Part shown: positions 9,927-19,623 of the stretch, in pieces
How the letters are laid out: each line of letters starts with the position of its first letter
Position numbering within the stretch: the stretch's first letter is position 1
Assembly: GCA_022315425.1 (NCBI GenBank)
Contig: JAIUPT010000036.1
Coordinates: 868,001 to 932,000, forward strand
DNA length: 64,000 nucleotides
DNA from: Pseudevernia furfuracea
Lineage: Eukaryota > Ascomycota > Lecanoromycetes > Lecanorales > Parmeliaceae
Reading direction: 5' to 3'
Translations under genes and position numbers: made by a program
The notes under the pieces: model-generated
The model's input: the letters and a program-made list of their open reading frames with translations, nothing else
What the model was told of the DNA's origin: nothing
The model's database searches: none

Positions 9927-11996
9927 TCAATTATATGCAGCATTGGGTGACGGGCTCGGGACAGCATCCAATGGCGCAGCATGAAGAGCAGGTTTCGCTT
10001 TCTTTCCCATCGTTCCGTTTCGTTTCCGCTCCATAGCACTTGAAACCCACTGCGCGACCTCATTGTCGAAAGCGCCTGGGGCCACGGCCTTCTGAGCGAC
10101 CTCATCATCCGCAAGATCTTCGTCTTCCTCGGAAATAGTGGGTGGTTTCAGAAGGGGTGCTAACCAAGGATGCTGCAAAAGAGTTCCATAGTTCGGACGG
10201 AGTTTGGGGATCTTGTTCAATGTTCGCCTGACGAAGTCCCTGGCGGCTTCGGAGAACTTATCAGCTGGCAGGTCGGGCGGCTCACCGTCCACGATAGCCT
10301 GCGCTTGTCAGGTCTCTCTACTTCTCGGTGGCGGGAACATCTGACTTACACTCAGCTGACTGAAAATATTGTCATATGTTTCCGGTGGGTACGGATACTG
10401 TCCCAATGCGCATTCAATGATGGTCAAACCAAGACTCCAGATATCGCTTTGTACACTGTAGGTTCCCCCGCCAGGATTCGCGCCAGCTTGCGCAACACCT
10501 CCTCCTGAGATTCGTTCCGGTGCCATGTAGCTTTGACAGCCAATATTCGTCTTTGCAATGCTCGCAACTAGGTTTCCGCTAACGCCGAAGTCACAGATCT
10601 TGACTTGACCCCTGTTATTGACTAGTATGTTAGTTGGTTTCACATCGCGGTGGATGATATTATGGTCTTCTTTCAACGACTTGAGACCCATGACCGTAGA
10701 CATTGTGATCTTCCGAAGGACGCCCTCTGGCACACCGTCTCCGTACAGTTTATCAATCGATCCGCCGTCCATGTATTCCATGCATATGTAGACAGCGCCT
10801 TCTTGAAAGAAGGCCCCGTAAAAGTCAACAATGAATGGCGATATACAACGATGCAGTATGTCCAACTCCATGATAATGGCCGCAAATTTGGCCTCGTCTA
10901 ACTCCAACCGAATCTCCTTCATAGCCATCACGATGCCTGTCGTATTTCCAGCAGTCGCCGATTTTGGAGAGCTCCCATCGGACGTATCGTCATTTTTGTT
11001 TGAGGTCATCGAACTCGCTCCCATTGACGGCGGAGGTCGGTTGCCACTTAGACCTTGGCCTGGCCGGCGCAGCTGAGGTCGGCTGTGGCGTACTCTGTAG
11101 ACGGTCCCATAATTTCCTTTCCCCAGCTCTTCCAAGTTATCGACCTCGTCCAGCGAGATGTTGAAGCTCGTGCCGCTTGAGAAGTCAATACCTTTGCCAT
11201 GTATTGTAGCTTTGCCCTTGAATTTCAGAGTCCCAGTCTTGGTGTCCACATATTCCGAGTACTTGCTAAATAGCGAGTCACCACCAGAGCCTTGACCCGG
11301 GCCTTGGCCGTTTCCACTGGTGGCATCCGAGGCAGGCGCCGTGGGGGTTGGTCCTCCTGAAGGTATTTGTGGTCCCGAGGCATCAGATAATTTCATCCCT
11401 TTGTTGAGACCTCGTTTTGCTGCCAAGCCGCCCATCTTAGGATTCATTTTCAGGCCAGGAACAGCAGGCGCTGAGTTAAAGTTGGGCGCTTGTGGTCTAC
11501 CAGGAGGGAGTCTAAGGCCTCCAGGTGCACCAACGACTGGCCCACCAGGGCTTGCAATACCAGAAAGTGGTAAATTTCCGGCCGTTGGCCCACTTGAAAT
11601 GGGTCCGGCAGATGTTGGTATTTGGGTCGTAGAGACAGACTGAGCTCCGACGTTGGGTGGCATGCGTAGATTTTGGGGCGGAGGCACGCCCTGCCTTGAC
11701 AAATGGAAGGCTTTCATCTTTGCCTGCATGTCTTGAGGAAGCTGACTACCACGAGAGGAACTGAGGGCATTTTGGGGAAGGGTCGGCCTTCGAGCGGCGT
11801 TGAGATTTCCTAGAGGGGTGGAGGAGACCGTCATATTGGCGGCTGACAGGGTGTCGTTCGCATTGCGCAATGAAGGCAGGCGTGGAGTTTGAGAGTTTGA
11901 AGGAGATGGCGCAAAGTCTTCTACTTGCGTTGCGGAATTCTCAGAAGGCACTGGGCGGGAAGAGAGAGTTGGTTCGGGAGGAATTGAGGAGCTCAT
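9927..11996 (-). CDS. PBS2: MAP kinase kinase Pbs2 of the HOG osmostress pathway
   Basis: Dual-specificity kinase that phosphorylates the Hog1/p38-type MAP kinase in the cytoplasm after osmotic stress. Two exons (11996-10350, 10298-9927) with a 51-bp intron at 10299-10349 give 671 residues. The start at 11996 has a good context (CCGCCATGAGC); an in-frame upstream ATG-less extension reaches 12059 but adds only a poorly conserved leader. Residues 1-270 are disordered and Pro/Ser/Gly-rich. The kinase domain begins near residue 290 with GKGNYGTVYRVRHSRP. It then has a Ser-rich insertion typical of fungal Pbs2, the VAIK-type lysine in VMAMKEIRLELDE, HRDVKPTN near 452, and DFGVSGNLVASIAKT, whose Ser and Thr are the activating phosphosites of MAPKKs. 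The APE motif is MAPERIS. The exon join QLS/AIVDGEPPDLP restores the subdomain after XI. Catalytic residues all appear intact. Confidence 0.92.
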
Positions 11997-12949
11997 GGCG
12001 GCAATGGAAGGGTTGAGCAAGGGAGGATAAGAGAGGTGAAGTATCAATAAGTGGGGCAACGGAGAATCAGGTCATGAAATGAATCAAATGAGAATGAATT
12101 ATAATGAGTCGTCAGAGGAAGGTGATAGGCGTTGTGGATGTCTGTCAAGTATGGAGGTCAGGAAAAAATACTCTAAAGTAGGAGGAGTTAGTGAACAAGG
12201 TGAATTGTGGCTGAAGCTCTGGTTGACTAAAAGCCGCCGACGCAATAATTAGTGCTCACCATTTTTTTTAGTTTTGGCTTCATTCATACTCGGGCAATTT
12301 GCCCTTGACTCCTTTGTGAGTATTTTAATCGTAGCAGAATACCATGATAGAGAGAATTGGGTGCTGCAAGTTTTGAATGATGATGATGATGATTGTGAGT
12401 TTCATTAATTTCATTAAACGTTATTTGATTTTTTGGAGATACCTACCACGGAGTGCGGAACAGGCATTATTGCCCAGAACAGTGCCCACAATCATCATCG
12501 AATGTGGTGGTGGAACCTTCCTACGCCGCATTGAATAAACACATGTAACTTAGGGACGTTATCGACCCGTAGAAAAATGTCTTTAAAACCCCCGAGGGAT
12601 GTATGTAGGTATCACTCTCTACATTATCTTCATCTTCCCCGAAATTTGAAGTCATATTCGTTGATTAGAGTGGCCCGTCCATCTCATTTGTTGTGAATCG
12701 AGATATTCACGCCGCCATAGTAGCACCAATTGAAATGTAGCGACGACGTGCCTCTATAGGATTGAACCTACGCTGCAGCTGTATCGAGTGACGTCTATAG
12801 CATCAGTGTGTATCAAACACCGCTGTTATGTTTTTGTTTTTGTTTTGCCGGGGATGTTCTCCCACTTTTACTTTCTCCAGCCTCAAGGGGGCTACACTCT
12901 AGTGTAAAACTACGAGTAAGGTAGCGTTCGGAAGTCGGAACATTGGTCC
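11997..12949. promoter_or_regulatory. Upstream region of PBS2, non-coding
   Basis: This holds the presumed PBS2 promoter and unassigned DNA up to the inverted-repeat arm at 12950. It contains a short TGA/ATG microsatellite near 12376-12393 and a TTTTTG repeat near 12828-12846. No gene is supported. No stress-response promoter element could be assigned with confidence. Confidence 0.4.
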
Positions 12950-13037
12950 CGATTAGAATGGCAGACGCTACTGCGGGACTACTGCAGCCATCTCCACTAA
13001 CCCCCATATAGAATAAGAGATAAACAATAAAGACGCG
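12950..13037 (+). repeat. Left arm of an inverted repeat framing an AT-rich block
   Basis: Starts CGATTAGAATGGCAGACGCT and matches the reverse complement of 15681-15782 almost perfectly, apart from an extra 13-15 bases in the right arm. A weaker match continues inward past the shared TCGTCTGATCTTTT at about 13065-13080. Composition changes sharply from normal to AT-rich just inside the arm. The layout resembles terminal inverted repeats of a DNA transposon, but no transposase or target-site duplication can be seen. Confidence 0.75.
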
Positions 13038-14336
13038 TGCAACTCAGACAAACATCGTATCGATAATCGTCTGATCTTTTGACTATCTCGCTATCACTCA
13101 ATTAAGCACATATGAGACTATATAAATTATCGATTAACGTCGCTATCGTCATTTTTATATATACAGTCGTAAAGACTCTCTCTTAGAGAATTCTTTACTC
13201 CCTTCATTACTTTATGCTTGATCTATATTTTCTTTTAAAAGTTCGCTATGCTCATAGATCGTAATAAATCGATACTAAACTTAGGTTTCGCGATTTATCA
13301 CTTTATAACTCGATTAGTCTTAGTCGAAAAGAGATACTTCACTAACTTCTTTAAATCGTAATACTTAAAGCGTACGATATCAAGGGCCTTTCTCATATCA
13401 AGTCGACGTCTCATCGATATCTTAATTTCGTCGTCGATATCTCTCTCGTAATATTTCGAGATAATACTCTTATAAAGCTTAAAACTCGAGTTCTCTTATA
13501 TGAACGCTTAGCGATTAAAATTCTTCTCTTTCAACGTCTCAAATAGCTAATATTAAATTCAAATATCGCGACACAATAATTAATACTTACGAAAGAACTC
13601 GCAGTCACAATAAGTCTCGCCGTTTAATTCTTTTAACTCGTTCGAGATTATAATAAAATTATTTATCGCGATAATCTCGTTCGCAAGAAGAGCTTAAATA
13701 GACGTCGAAAGCTTTTAAAGATAAGAGTATTTAACGACTTAAGAAAGAATATCGATACGAAATTTATAAGCAACGATAATAATCTTCTTATTTTATTTCT
13801 TATCGATGATATCGATTTATAACGCGATATCGATAAGACTAAATCGTTAAAGAATAGTCTTTTCGTTAAGATCTTTAAAATAAAAATAATATCTCTTTAT
13901 CGACGATATAATTAAAATCTAAATTAATAGAGACGCGTGATTTTTATAATCTATAACTTATTATCGTCGCGTCAAAAATTATTTTCGATAAATATAATTT
14001 TGCTCTTCTTCGAGAACGACGAGTATCGTTATCTTAATTGAGACTTTAACGATAAGATTACTTCGTCGATATTTGAAAGCGAAGCGAAGATACTAAAAGA
14101 TCTTCTTCGTACGAGACTCTTTAAATCGTCGTCGAAGAGTCTATTCTGAATATTAGATATATAAAAAATAAGTTATTTTAGTCTCATCATCGTCGAAATT
14201 TAAAAACGCGTATCGAATAGTCTTCTACTCTGCAGTAAAGTCGTTAATCTTTTAGATCGTTACATTACTTCTTAATCATCTTAAACGCGATCTTTAAAAT
14301 ATTATCGTTCTTATATTACGTCAGAACATATATATA
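13038..14336. mobile_element. AT-rich RIP-degraded block
   Basis: Very AT-rich DNA with stops in every frame, no recoverable domain and abundant TCGTA/TATCGA-type remnants typical of RIP-processed repeats in ascomycetes. It lies inside the inverted-repeat pair 12950/15782. Its original element cannot be identified from what remains. Confidence 0.55.
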
Positions 14337-14621
14337 TGTTAGCAGCGGGCTCAAGAGAACAGCTGTCGCATGAGCTCGAAAGTTGCCGAGCGTAACCGAA
14401 TCGCTTGGCATACGCATGCCAAGCGGATTCTTGACGTGAGAAGCTTAAGAGGGCCATGTCTCGAAGTTTCTCATTTTCCTTTCTTAAGAATTAGTCTTAC
14501 TACTAGATATACTATACGCAATATATATATCTTCGCTAAGTTCACATTGCTACACAACCCTAGTCTGTCTTATATATATCTATATTATATAAGTCAGTCT
14601 AATAATATAAAAACGTTAACA
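14337..14621 (+). mobile_element. LTR-like element (second family)
   Basis: Begins TGTTAGCAGCGGGCTC and can be read to a 3' end at ...GTTAACA, giving 285 bp with the short inverted termini TGTTA/TAACA usual for LTRs. The same sequence recurs in inverted orientation and heavily RIP-mutated form at about 63553-63842, which proves it is a dispersed repeat. An open frame inside (14370-14654) is incidental. No 5-bp target duplication is evident, and flanking DNA on both sides is RIP-degraded, so solo LTR versus element end is undecided. Confidence 0.6.
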
Positions 14622-15680
14622 ATCGTACTTATCTCGAATTATTATGATATATAAAAATTAGTTTAGTTAGTTGATCTTATAAGTGAAATTTATTAAAGTT
14701 AGATAATCGCGTATTCGAAAAACATCGATACGATGCGAAGTAGCTTATACGATCGCACGTAATAATATCTAATCGATCTATTTAATAGCGATAATATTCT
14801 CGCAAAGAAAGTCTTATTAATAATATATTAACGTAACACTATAGAGCAAATAAAAGAATCAAAAGACGTATCTATAATAATTATTTATTTAGATTCTCTT
14901 ATTAATCTATTAATTGAAATCGTTTTTTAAATTTATAACGAGAATCTAAATTATTTTATCGTTATCGAATTTTAACATTAATCACGTCTTGACGCGTGAA
15001 ATGAGATTCATTAACAACGACGAGATTCGTAGTAGTCTCAGAACGAACATAAGTCTTAATAATATTAATAATCTCGTGAGACTTATAGTCCTTTTATATC
15101 TAAGCGAGAACGATATTCTTGATATATTAATTTCGCTTAATAACATCGACGTCGTCGATAATATAATTATACTTCGTATTATTAATCTTCTTAATTATAT
15201 ATTTAATTAACGTGAAATCGTATACGAAATAATATAACAGCGTCTTCTTTAGCTTTATAAGATACGATCGTATTAAGCGAATAAGCGTCTTTCGTTCGTC
15301 TTGACCTTACGTCTTTATTTACTTGTTTTGATATAAACGATAATAATAAATCTCTTTTATAGCAGTGATATCGTCGTTCTAAAATATAAACTTGTTAACG
15401 TATCGTCGAATTCATAGATTCGTGACATACGATTAGTCGCGCTAATAGGTCTCTATAGAAATCGACTTCTTTTGATTAAACAATTCGAATCAAAAGCGAC
15501 GAATAATTTCGATATTTGAGAGATTATTAAGAAAACGCGATATGATCTCGTTTATGTGTTAGATTAAGCTGTGAAGAATAAAGAGAAAGTCGATATAAAA
15601 GATAATAAAAAGCAGCGGATAATAAAAAGCAACGATGACATGAATAAAAGATCAGACGAAAGGATAGAAGTCAGGTATAT
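14622..15680. mobile_element. AT-rich RIP-degraded block, right half
   Basis: AT-rich DNA like 13038-14336. Short open frames (for example 14989-15210) have RIP-like composition with Asn, Ile and Leu dominating and no recognisable domain. I regard them as non-coding. Confidence 0.5.
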
Positions 15681-15782
15681 ACGTGTCTTTATTGTTTATC
15701 TCTTATTCTATATGGGGGTTAGTGGAGATGACTGCGCAGGTGGCTTGCAGTAGTCCCGCAGTAGCGTCTGCCATTCTAATCG
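15681..15782 (-). repeat. Right arm of the inverted repeat framing the AT-rich block
   Basis: Reverse complement of 12950-13037 with one small insertion (around 15731-15746, AGCCACCTGCGCAG in the arm orientation). The outer end is CGATTAG at 15782. Host DNA leading to the PIN-like transporter gene follows directly. Confidence 0.75.
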
Positions 15783-16072
15783 ACACCGGAACGGTGCGAT
15801 TGCTTCAACGCTTAGGCCTAATCCGCGCATTTCTTTTCCCATTTTTTGCCTTTTTAATATACATCCATTGCACGCAGACAAATCCTCGCTCTTCCGGTTC
15901 CTCACTACATCACGCTTCAAGCCAATTCCCATCAAACGTTCTGCCTGTTATGCTTATCTCCAAATCCTGTACATGAGGTGTGAGCCCAAACTTGTTACTT
16001 CTTTCAAGTAGGAAAGAGCAAGCGCGTCAAACCACTCACTCGAGTCTGTGTGATGGGCAAATCCTCAACACC

Positions 16073-18001
16073 ATGCCATTCTTCACCTCTCCCAATTCCT
16101 TTCACAATGCCAACATCATGGCAACCTCATTCTCGAATCTTAACATCCCCGCTGTCCCCGGCATGTCGTCTCAGCCCGCAATGAACCAAGCCCAGTTGTC
16201 TCCCGCAATGGCAGCTCCACTTCCTCCGCACTCCTCACATCCCGCGTTACCTCATCTCACTATGCTTGTCTTCGAAGCCGTCTTGGAGGTGGTTTGTGTC
16301 AGCTTGCCGGGCTACATTATAGCCCGCCAGGGCATGTTTACGGCAGAAATGCAGAAGTTTGCCGCTAACCTCAACGTCACCGTCTTTACCCCATGCCTCA
16401 GTATGCTTCAGCTGCTTGCTGCGCAATCCAAGGCTAATTGTTTCTACAGTCTTCACCAAGCTAGCCTCTCAATTGACAACAGACAAGCTTGCGGACCTTG
16501 CCATTATTCCCCTCATTTTTATAGTTCAAACACTCATTTCATACCTATGTTCTATTGCCGTATCAAGGGCTTTTGGCTTTTCGAAGAGACCTCGTAACTT
16601 CGTGACCGCCATGGGGGTAAGTCATCCAGCTCTTCGTCTAGGTCAATTTTGCTAAGCGCGTATTAGGTCTTTGGAAATTCCAATTCCCTGCCAATTTCTT
16701 TGGTCTTATCGCTCTCACGGACCATCAAGGGACTACATTGGGACAATGTGCCTGGGGACAACGATGACGAGGTTGCGGCCCGAGGTATTCTGTATTTGTT
16801 GATTTTTCAACAGCTTGGACAACTGCTCAGATGGAGTTGGGGCTATAACGTCCTGCTTGCGCCAGCGGACAAGGTTGAAGGTACCACTGAGAACGCCAAT
16901 TCGCACCTTGAAACCGGACAGGGAACATCGGTGGAAAGCGAGCCTCTCATGAAAGGAACCTCGACTGATGAAGAAGGAGATGACCAGGACGTCAGCGGCT
17001 CTGACGACACTAGGGTCGAGAACAGAGAGGCTGGCAAGAGAAGTGCTAGGGGCGCCCAATATGGATCGGAATGTCGGTCAGGACAACAGACGCCCGTGAC
17101 GCATCAGCAAAATACCTCTTCTTCCTCCTCGGCATCCTCGACTGGCGGTCTAAGCAAGTCTGGAACAGCCCCTGACCTGTTGCCGACCCCAGCTAATGGC
17201 AACATAAAACCTGCAGGACGGAAGATGTCTTTCCCTTCAATATGGTCAAATGCTGATCTGATCGATGAGGATGCCCCGCAAGGTCTGAAAGGGATTCCAA
17301 TTCGATGTCGGATGGAAATGCAGAAAGCCAGCCGCACAGTTTCTCGGTTCATTTCAGAAACCTCCAGTTTAGCTTTCAGAGTCTTGCCCGATCCACTGCA
17401 AAAAGGCTTGACCAAGATTGGAAGCATGGTTGTAAGATTCTTCCTTGGAGTCTGGTCGTTTATGAACCCACCGCTATGGGCTATGTTGGTAGCAATTGTG
17501 GTGGCCTCCATTCCGGATCTACAGAGATTTTTCTTCGCGAACGGCACTTTTTTCAAGAATTCGGTCACCAGTGCCATACACCAAAGTGGAGGAGTAGCCG
17601 TCCCATTGATCTTGGTCGTGCTTGGCGGCAATCTAGCACGGAACACACTCCCAGCAGAACCAAGCCATACTAAAGAAGATGAAAAGGAAGAAACGAAGCT
17701 TCTTATCGCCTCTATAATTAGCCGGATGCTGCTACCATTCATCATCCTTGCTCCTCTACTAGCGGTGACCGCAAAGTACGTACCCGTCAGTATCCTGGAT
17801 GACCCAATATTTGTGATTGTTTGTTTTCTGATTACCGGAGCGCCGAGCGCACTGCAACTGGCGCAGATCTGCCAGATCAACAATGTCTACATGGGGGCAA
17901 TGTCGAGGCTTCTATTCCAGAGCTACGTGGTTTGGATTCTCCCATCCACTCTGGTGCTAGTGATGTGCGCATTGGAGGTTGTGGAATGGGCACAACGATA
18001 A
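16073..18001 (+). CDS. PIN-like / auxin efflux carrier family membrane transporter (Ecm3-like)
   Basis: Polytopic membrane protein of the fungal branch of the auxin-efflux-carrier (PIN-like) superfamily, related to yeast Ecm3; the fungal substrate is not established. Three exons (16073-16400, 16450-16616, 16667-18001) with 49- and 50-bp introns give 609 residues; both introns have clean branch sites (GCTAAT, TGCTAAGC). The start at 16073 precedes MPFFTSPNSFHN. Hydrophobic segments occupy about residues 60-230. Conserved stretches include SLPGYIIARQGMF, NVTVFTPCLIFTKLASQL across intron 1, and VTAMGVFGNSNSLPISLV across intron 2. A hydrophilic, acidic and Ser-rich loop spans roughly 233-420. A second membrane bundle covers 425-608. 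This two-bundle architecture with a long cytosolic loop is standard for the family. Confidence 0.88.
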
Positions 18002-18474
18002 CGCACATGATTCCGATTACGTGCACTCATGCTTGCTTCTGTGGGTGTTAGCTTTGGCGCTGGTTGCATGTCAGGGACCATTGACTGGTTGCGTAAAGAT
18101 ATACAGAAGCTATCACTGAAGCCATCACTGGATTACGGAGAGCAATGGAAAGCAAATTGGCTTTGCTGAGTACTGGGCCGGAGCAAGGGTCTACTGATTT
18201 GGGGGTCCGAGTGGAATGGTCGAACATGCATTTACATTTTGTGATAGAAAGTAAACAAAAGTAGTCAGTTTCAAAAATTAAGAACCATGAAACAATATTA
18301 CGGATACCTTCTCGTAGAAGTGCACTTTATACCACCATTGCGCCGTACATTGACACGCTAGTGGTGGGAGAGCGCGTTTTCCCCAGCCACCGCGTTCGTT
18401 TCTTAACCAACCTCCATTCCCTTTCATCATCTGCCACAAACCTGAAAGTGCTATCTCTGCACAAGATCGGGACT
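18002..18474. promoter_or_regulatory. Intergenic region between two plus-strand genes
   Basis: Contains the 3' flank of the transporter gene and the promoter/5' leader of the RNR-inhibitor-like gene. An open frame extends upstream of that start to 18361 but is less likely to be translated. No distinct regulatory site recognised. Confidence 0.4.
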
Positions 18475-19212
18475 ATGTCGAGAAAACGCTCCTTCAAGCG
18501 TCCCTTCCAGCCTAGCATCAGCTCTTATTTCGGCCACCCTACCAACGACAGTGGCCCTACACCGGCCGCCCAAATGTCCACACCAAATTATGCCCTCACT
18601 ACCGCTATACAGTCCTCTCTGCTAAACGTTGGAATGCGTGTTCGAAAGTCCGTTCCGGAGGGATATCAGACGCACACGAAATTGTCGTGCCGCCTTTCCA
18701 GTGCCTACAATCATCTTACACCGGAGCGCAACATCGTCACCCCATCGCGCGGCTCCACCGGCATGGTCCCATATTGCGGAATTCTCAAAATCGAAGATCA
18801 AAATACACAGCTAGCACCCTCCGAAGAAGATCTCCCGCCCTTGCAGTTTGATAGCGATGACTGGGGGTTTCTGTCAAGTCAAAAACCGAAAGCATCTTCC
18901 GATTCCCTTCAACCCATGGTCACTATGCCTATGGTGAGCAGCCACAAACGCCGTCGCGAGGATGAAGTTGACGAGTTGGACGCGGAATCGCAAACCGTCT
19001 CTCCTCGATCCTACCCCCCATTCAGCCATACACGAATGCCAAATTTGGATCAATTGAGGCCCATCGCGTTGCTCAAGACGAGGAAGAAGCTCGGACTCGA
19101 ACCATTTGAGTTGAAGGAGAGCGAAATGATCGATATGGGAGATTTTGGGGAGGCCGAATTCTTCCGGCCAGACGAGTGGGGAAAGGAATGGGGCCATGCG
19201 GATGAAACGTGA
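18475..19212 (+). CDS. Ribonucleotide reductase inhibitor domain protein (Spd1/Dif1-like)
   Basis: Intronless gene of 245 residues. The start ATG at 18475 gives MSRKRSFKRPFQPSISSYFG, the typical N-terminus of fungal ribonucleotide-reductase-inhibitor proteins. The core motif SSLLNVGMRVRKSVPEGY (about residues 44-61) is the family hallmark, followed by a basic/Ser-rich linker and MVPYCGILKIE. The C-terminal half is acidic (EEDLPPLQFDSDDWGF) and ends in another acidic stretch. By family analogy it would bind or relocalise the small RNR subunit and limit dNTP synthesis, with turnover in S phase or after DNA damage. That role is inferred from yeast relatives. An in-frame ATG-less extension to 18361 exists, but the conserved start argues for 18475. 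Confidence 0.8.
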   Translation: MSRKRSFKRPFQPSISSYFGHPTNDSGPTPAAQMSTPNYALTTAIQSSLLNVGMRVRKSVPEGYQTHTKLSCRLSSAYNHLTPERNIVTPSRGSTGMVPYCGILKIEDQNTQLAPSEEDLPPLQFDSDDWGFLSSQKPKASSDSLQPMVTMPMVSSHKRRREDEVDELDAESQTVSPRSYPPFSHTRMPNLDQLRPIALLKTRKKLGLEPFELKESEMIDMGDFGEAEFFRPDEWGKEWGHADET

Positions 19213-19623
19213 AGGAAAAGATACTGCAATAGAGTGTGTCTTTGGATGCTGAAACAATTCATGTGCAATGATACCCGGACAGCGTCGCAGTCACAATTGA
19301 CAAATAAAAGAATCACCCTCCGCTGTTGCCCTTGTTTATGTTGGTTTATCATCCGATCGAGGCCTTGGTAATTGGCTAGCCGTCTTCTTCATGGCAGTAC
19401 CGTCGACGTATCGAAACGATACCGGGTCGCGACAGTTTCGGCTAACGGACAAGACATATAATAGGTACACGAGGAGAGGGGATCTGATGTGTGGACAAGA
19501 TGCCTGGCAAGCTGGTCAAGACAGGCGACACTCATGTCCGCACACTGTTCAGTCTAAAGAAAAGTTTCTGGACACTTATCTGAAACAGATCTCGGTGTTC
19601 ACTTTTTACTTAGTAAGTCCTTA
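19213..19623. other. Convergent intergenic region
   Basis: Lies between the stop of the RNR-inhibitor gene (plus) and the stop of UTP10 (minus), so it should hold both 3' untranslated regions. Open frames crossing it are short or antisense to UTP10. Nothing else recognised. Confidence 0.4.

Noticed and set aside
12700..12850. tRNA-like B box (GGTTCAATCC) on the minus strand
   Set aside because: T-stem does not pair properly and no matching A box or acceptor stem was found; no tRNA is claimed in the window.
15980..16072. Upstream start for the PIN-like gene
   Set aside because: Extension is unconserved; the ATG at 16073 is the more likely start for the conserved product.
17104..17883. 259-codon antisense ORF within the PIN-like gene
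   Set aside because: Shadow of the well-supported sense exon; no domain.
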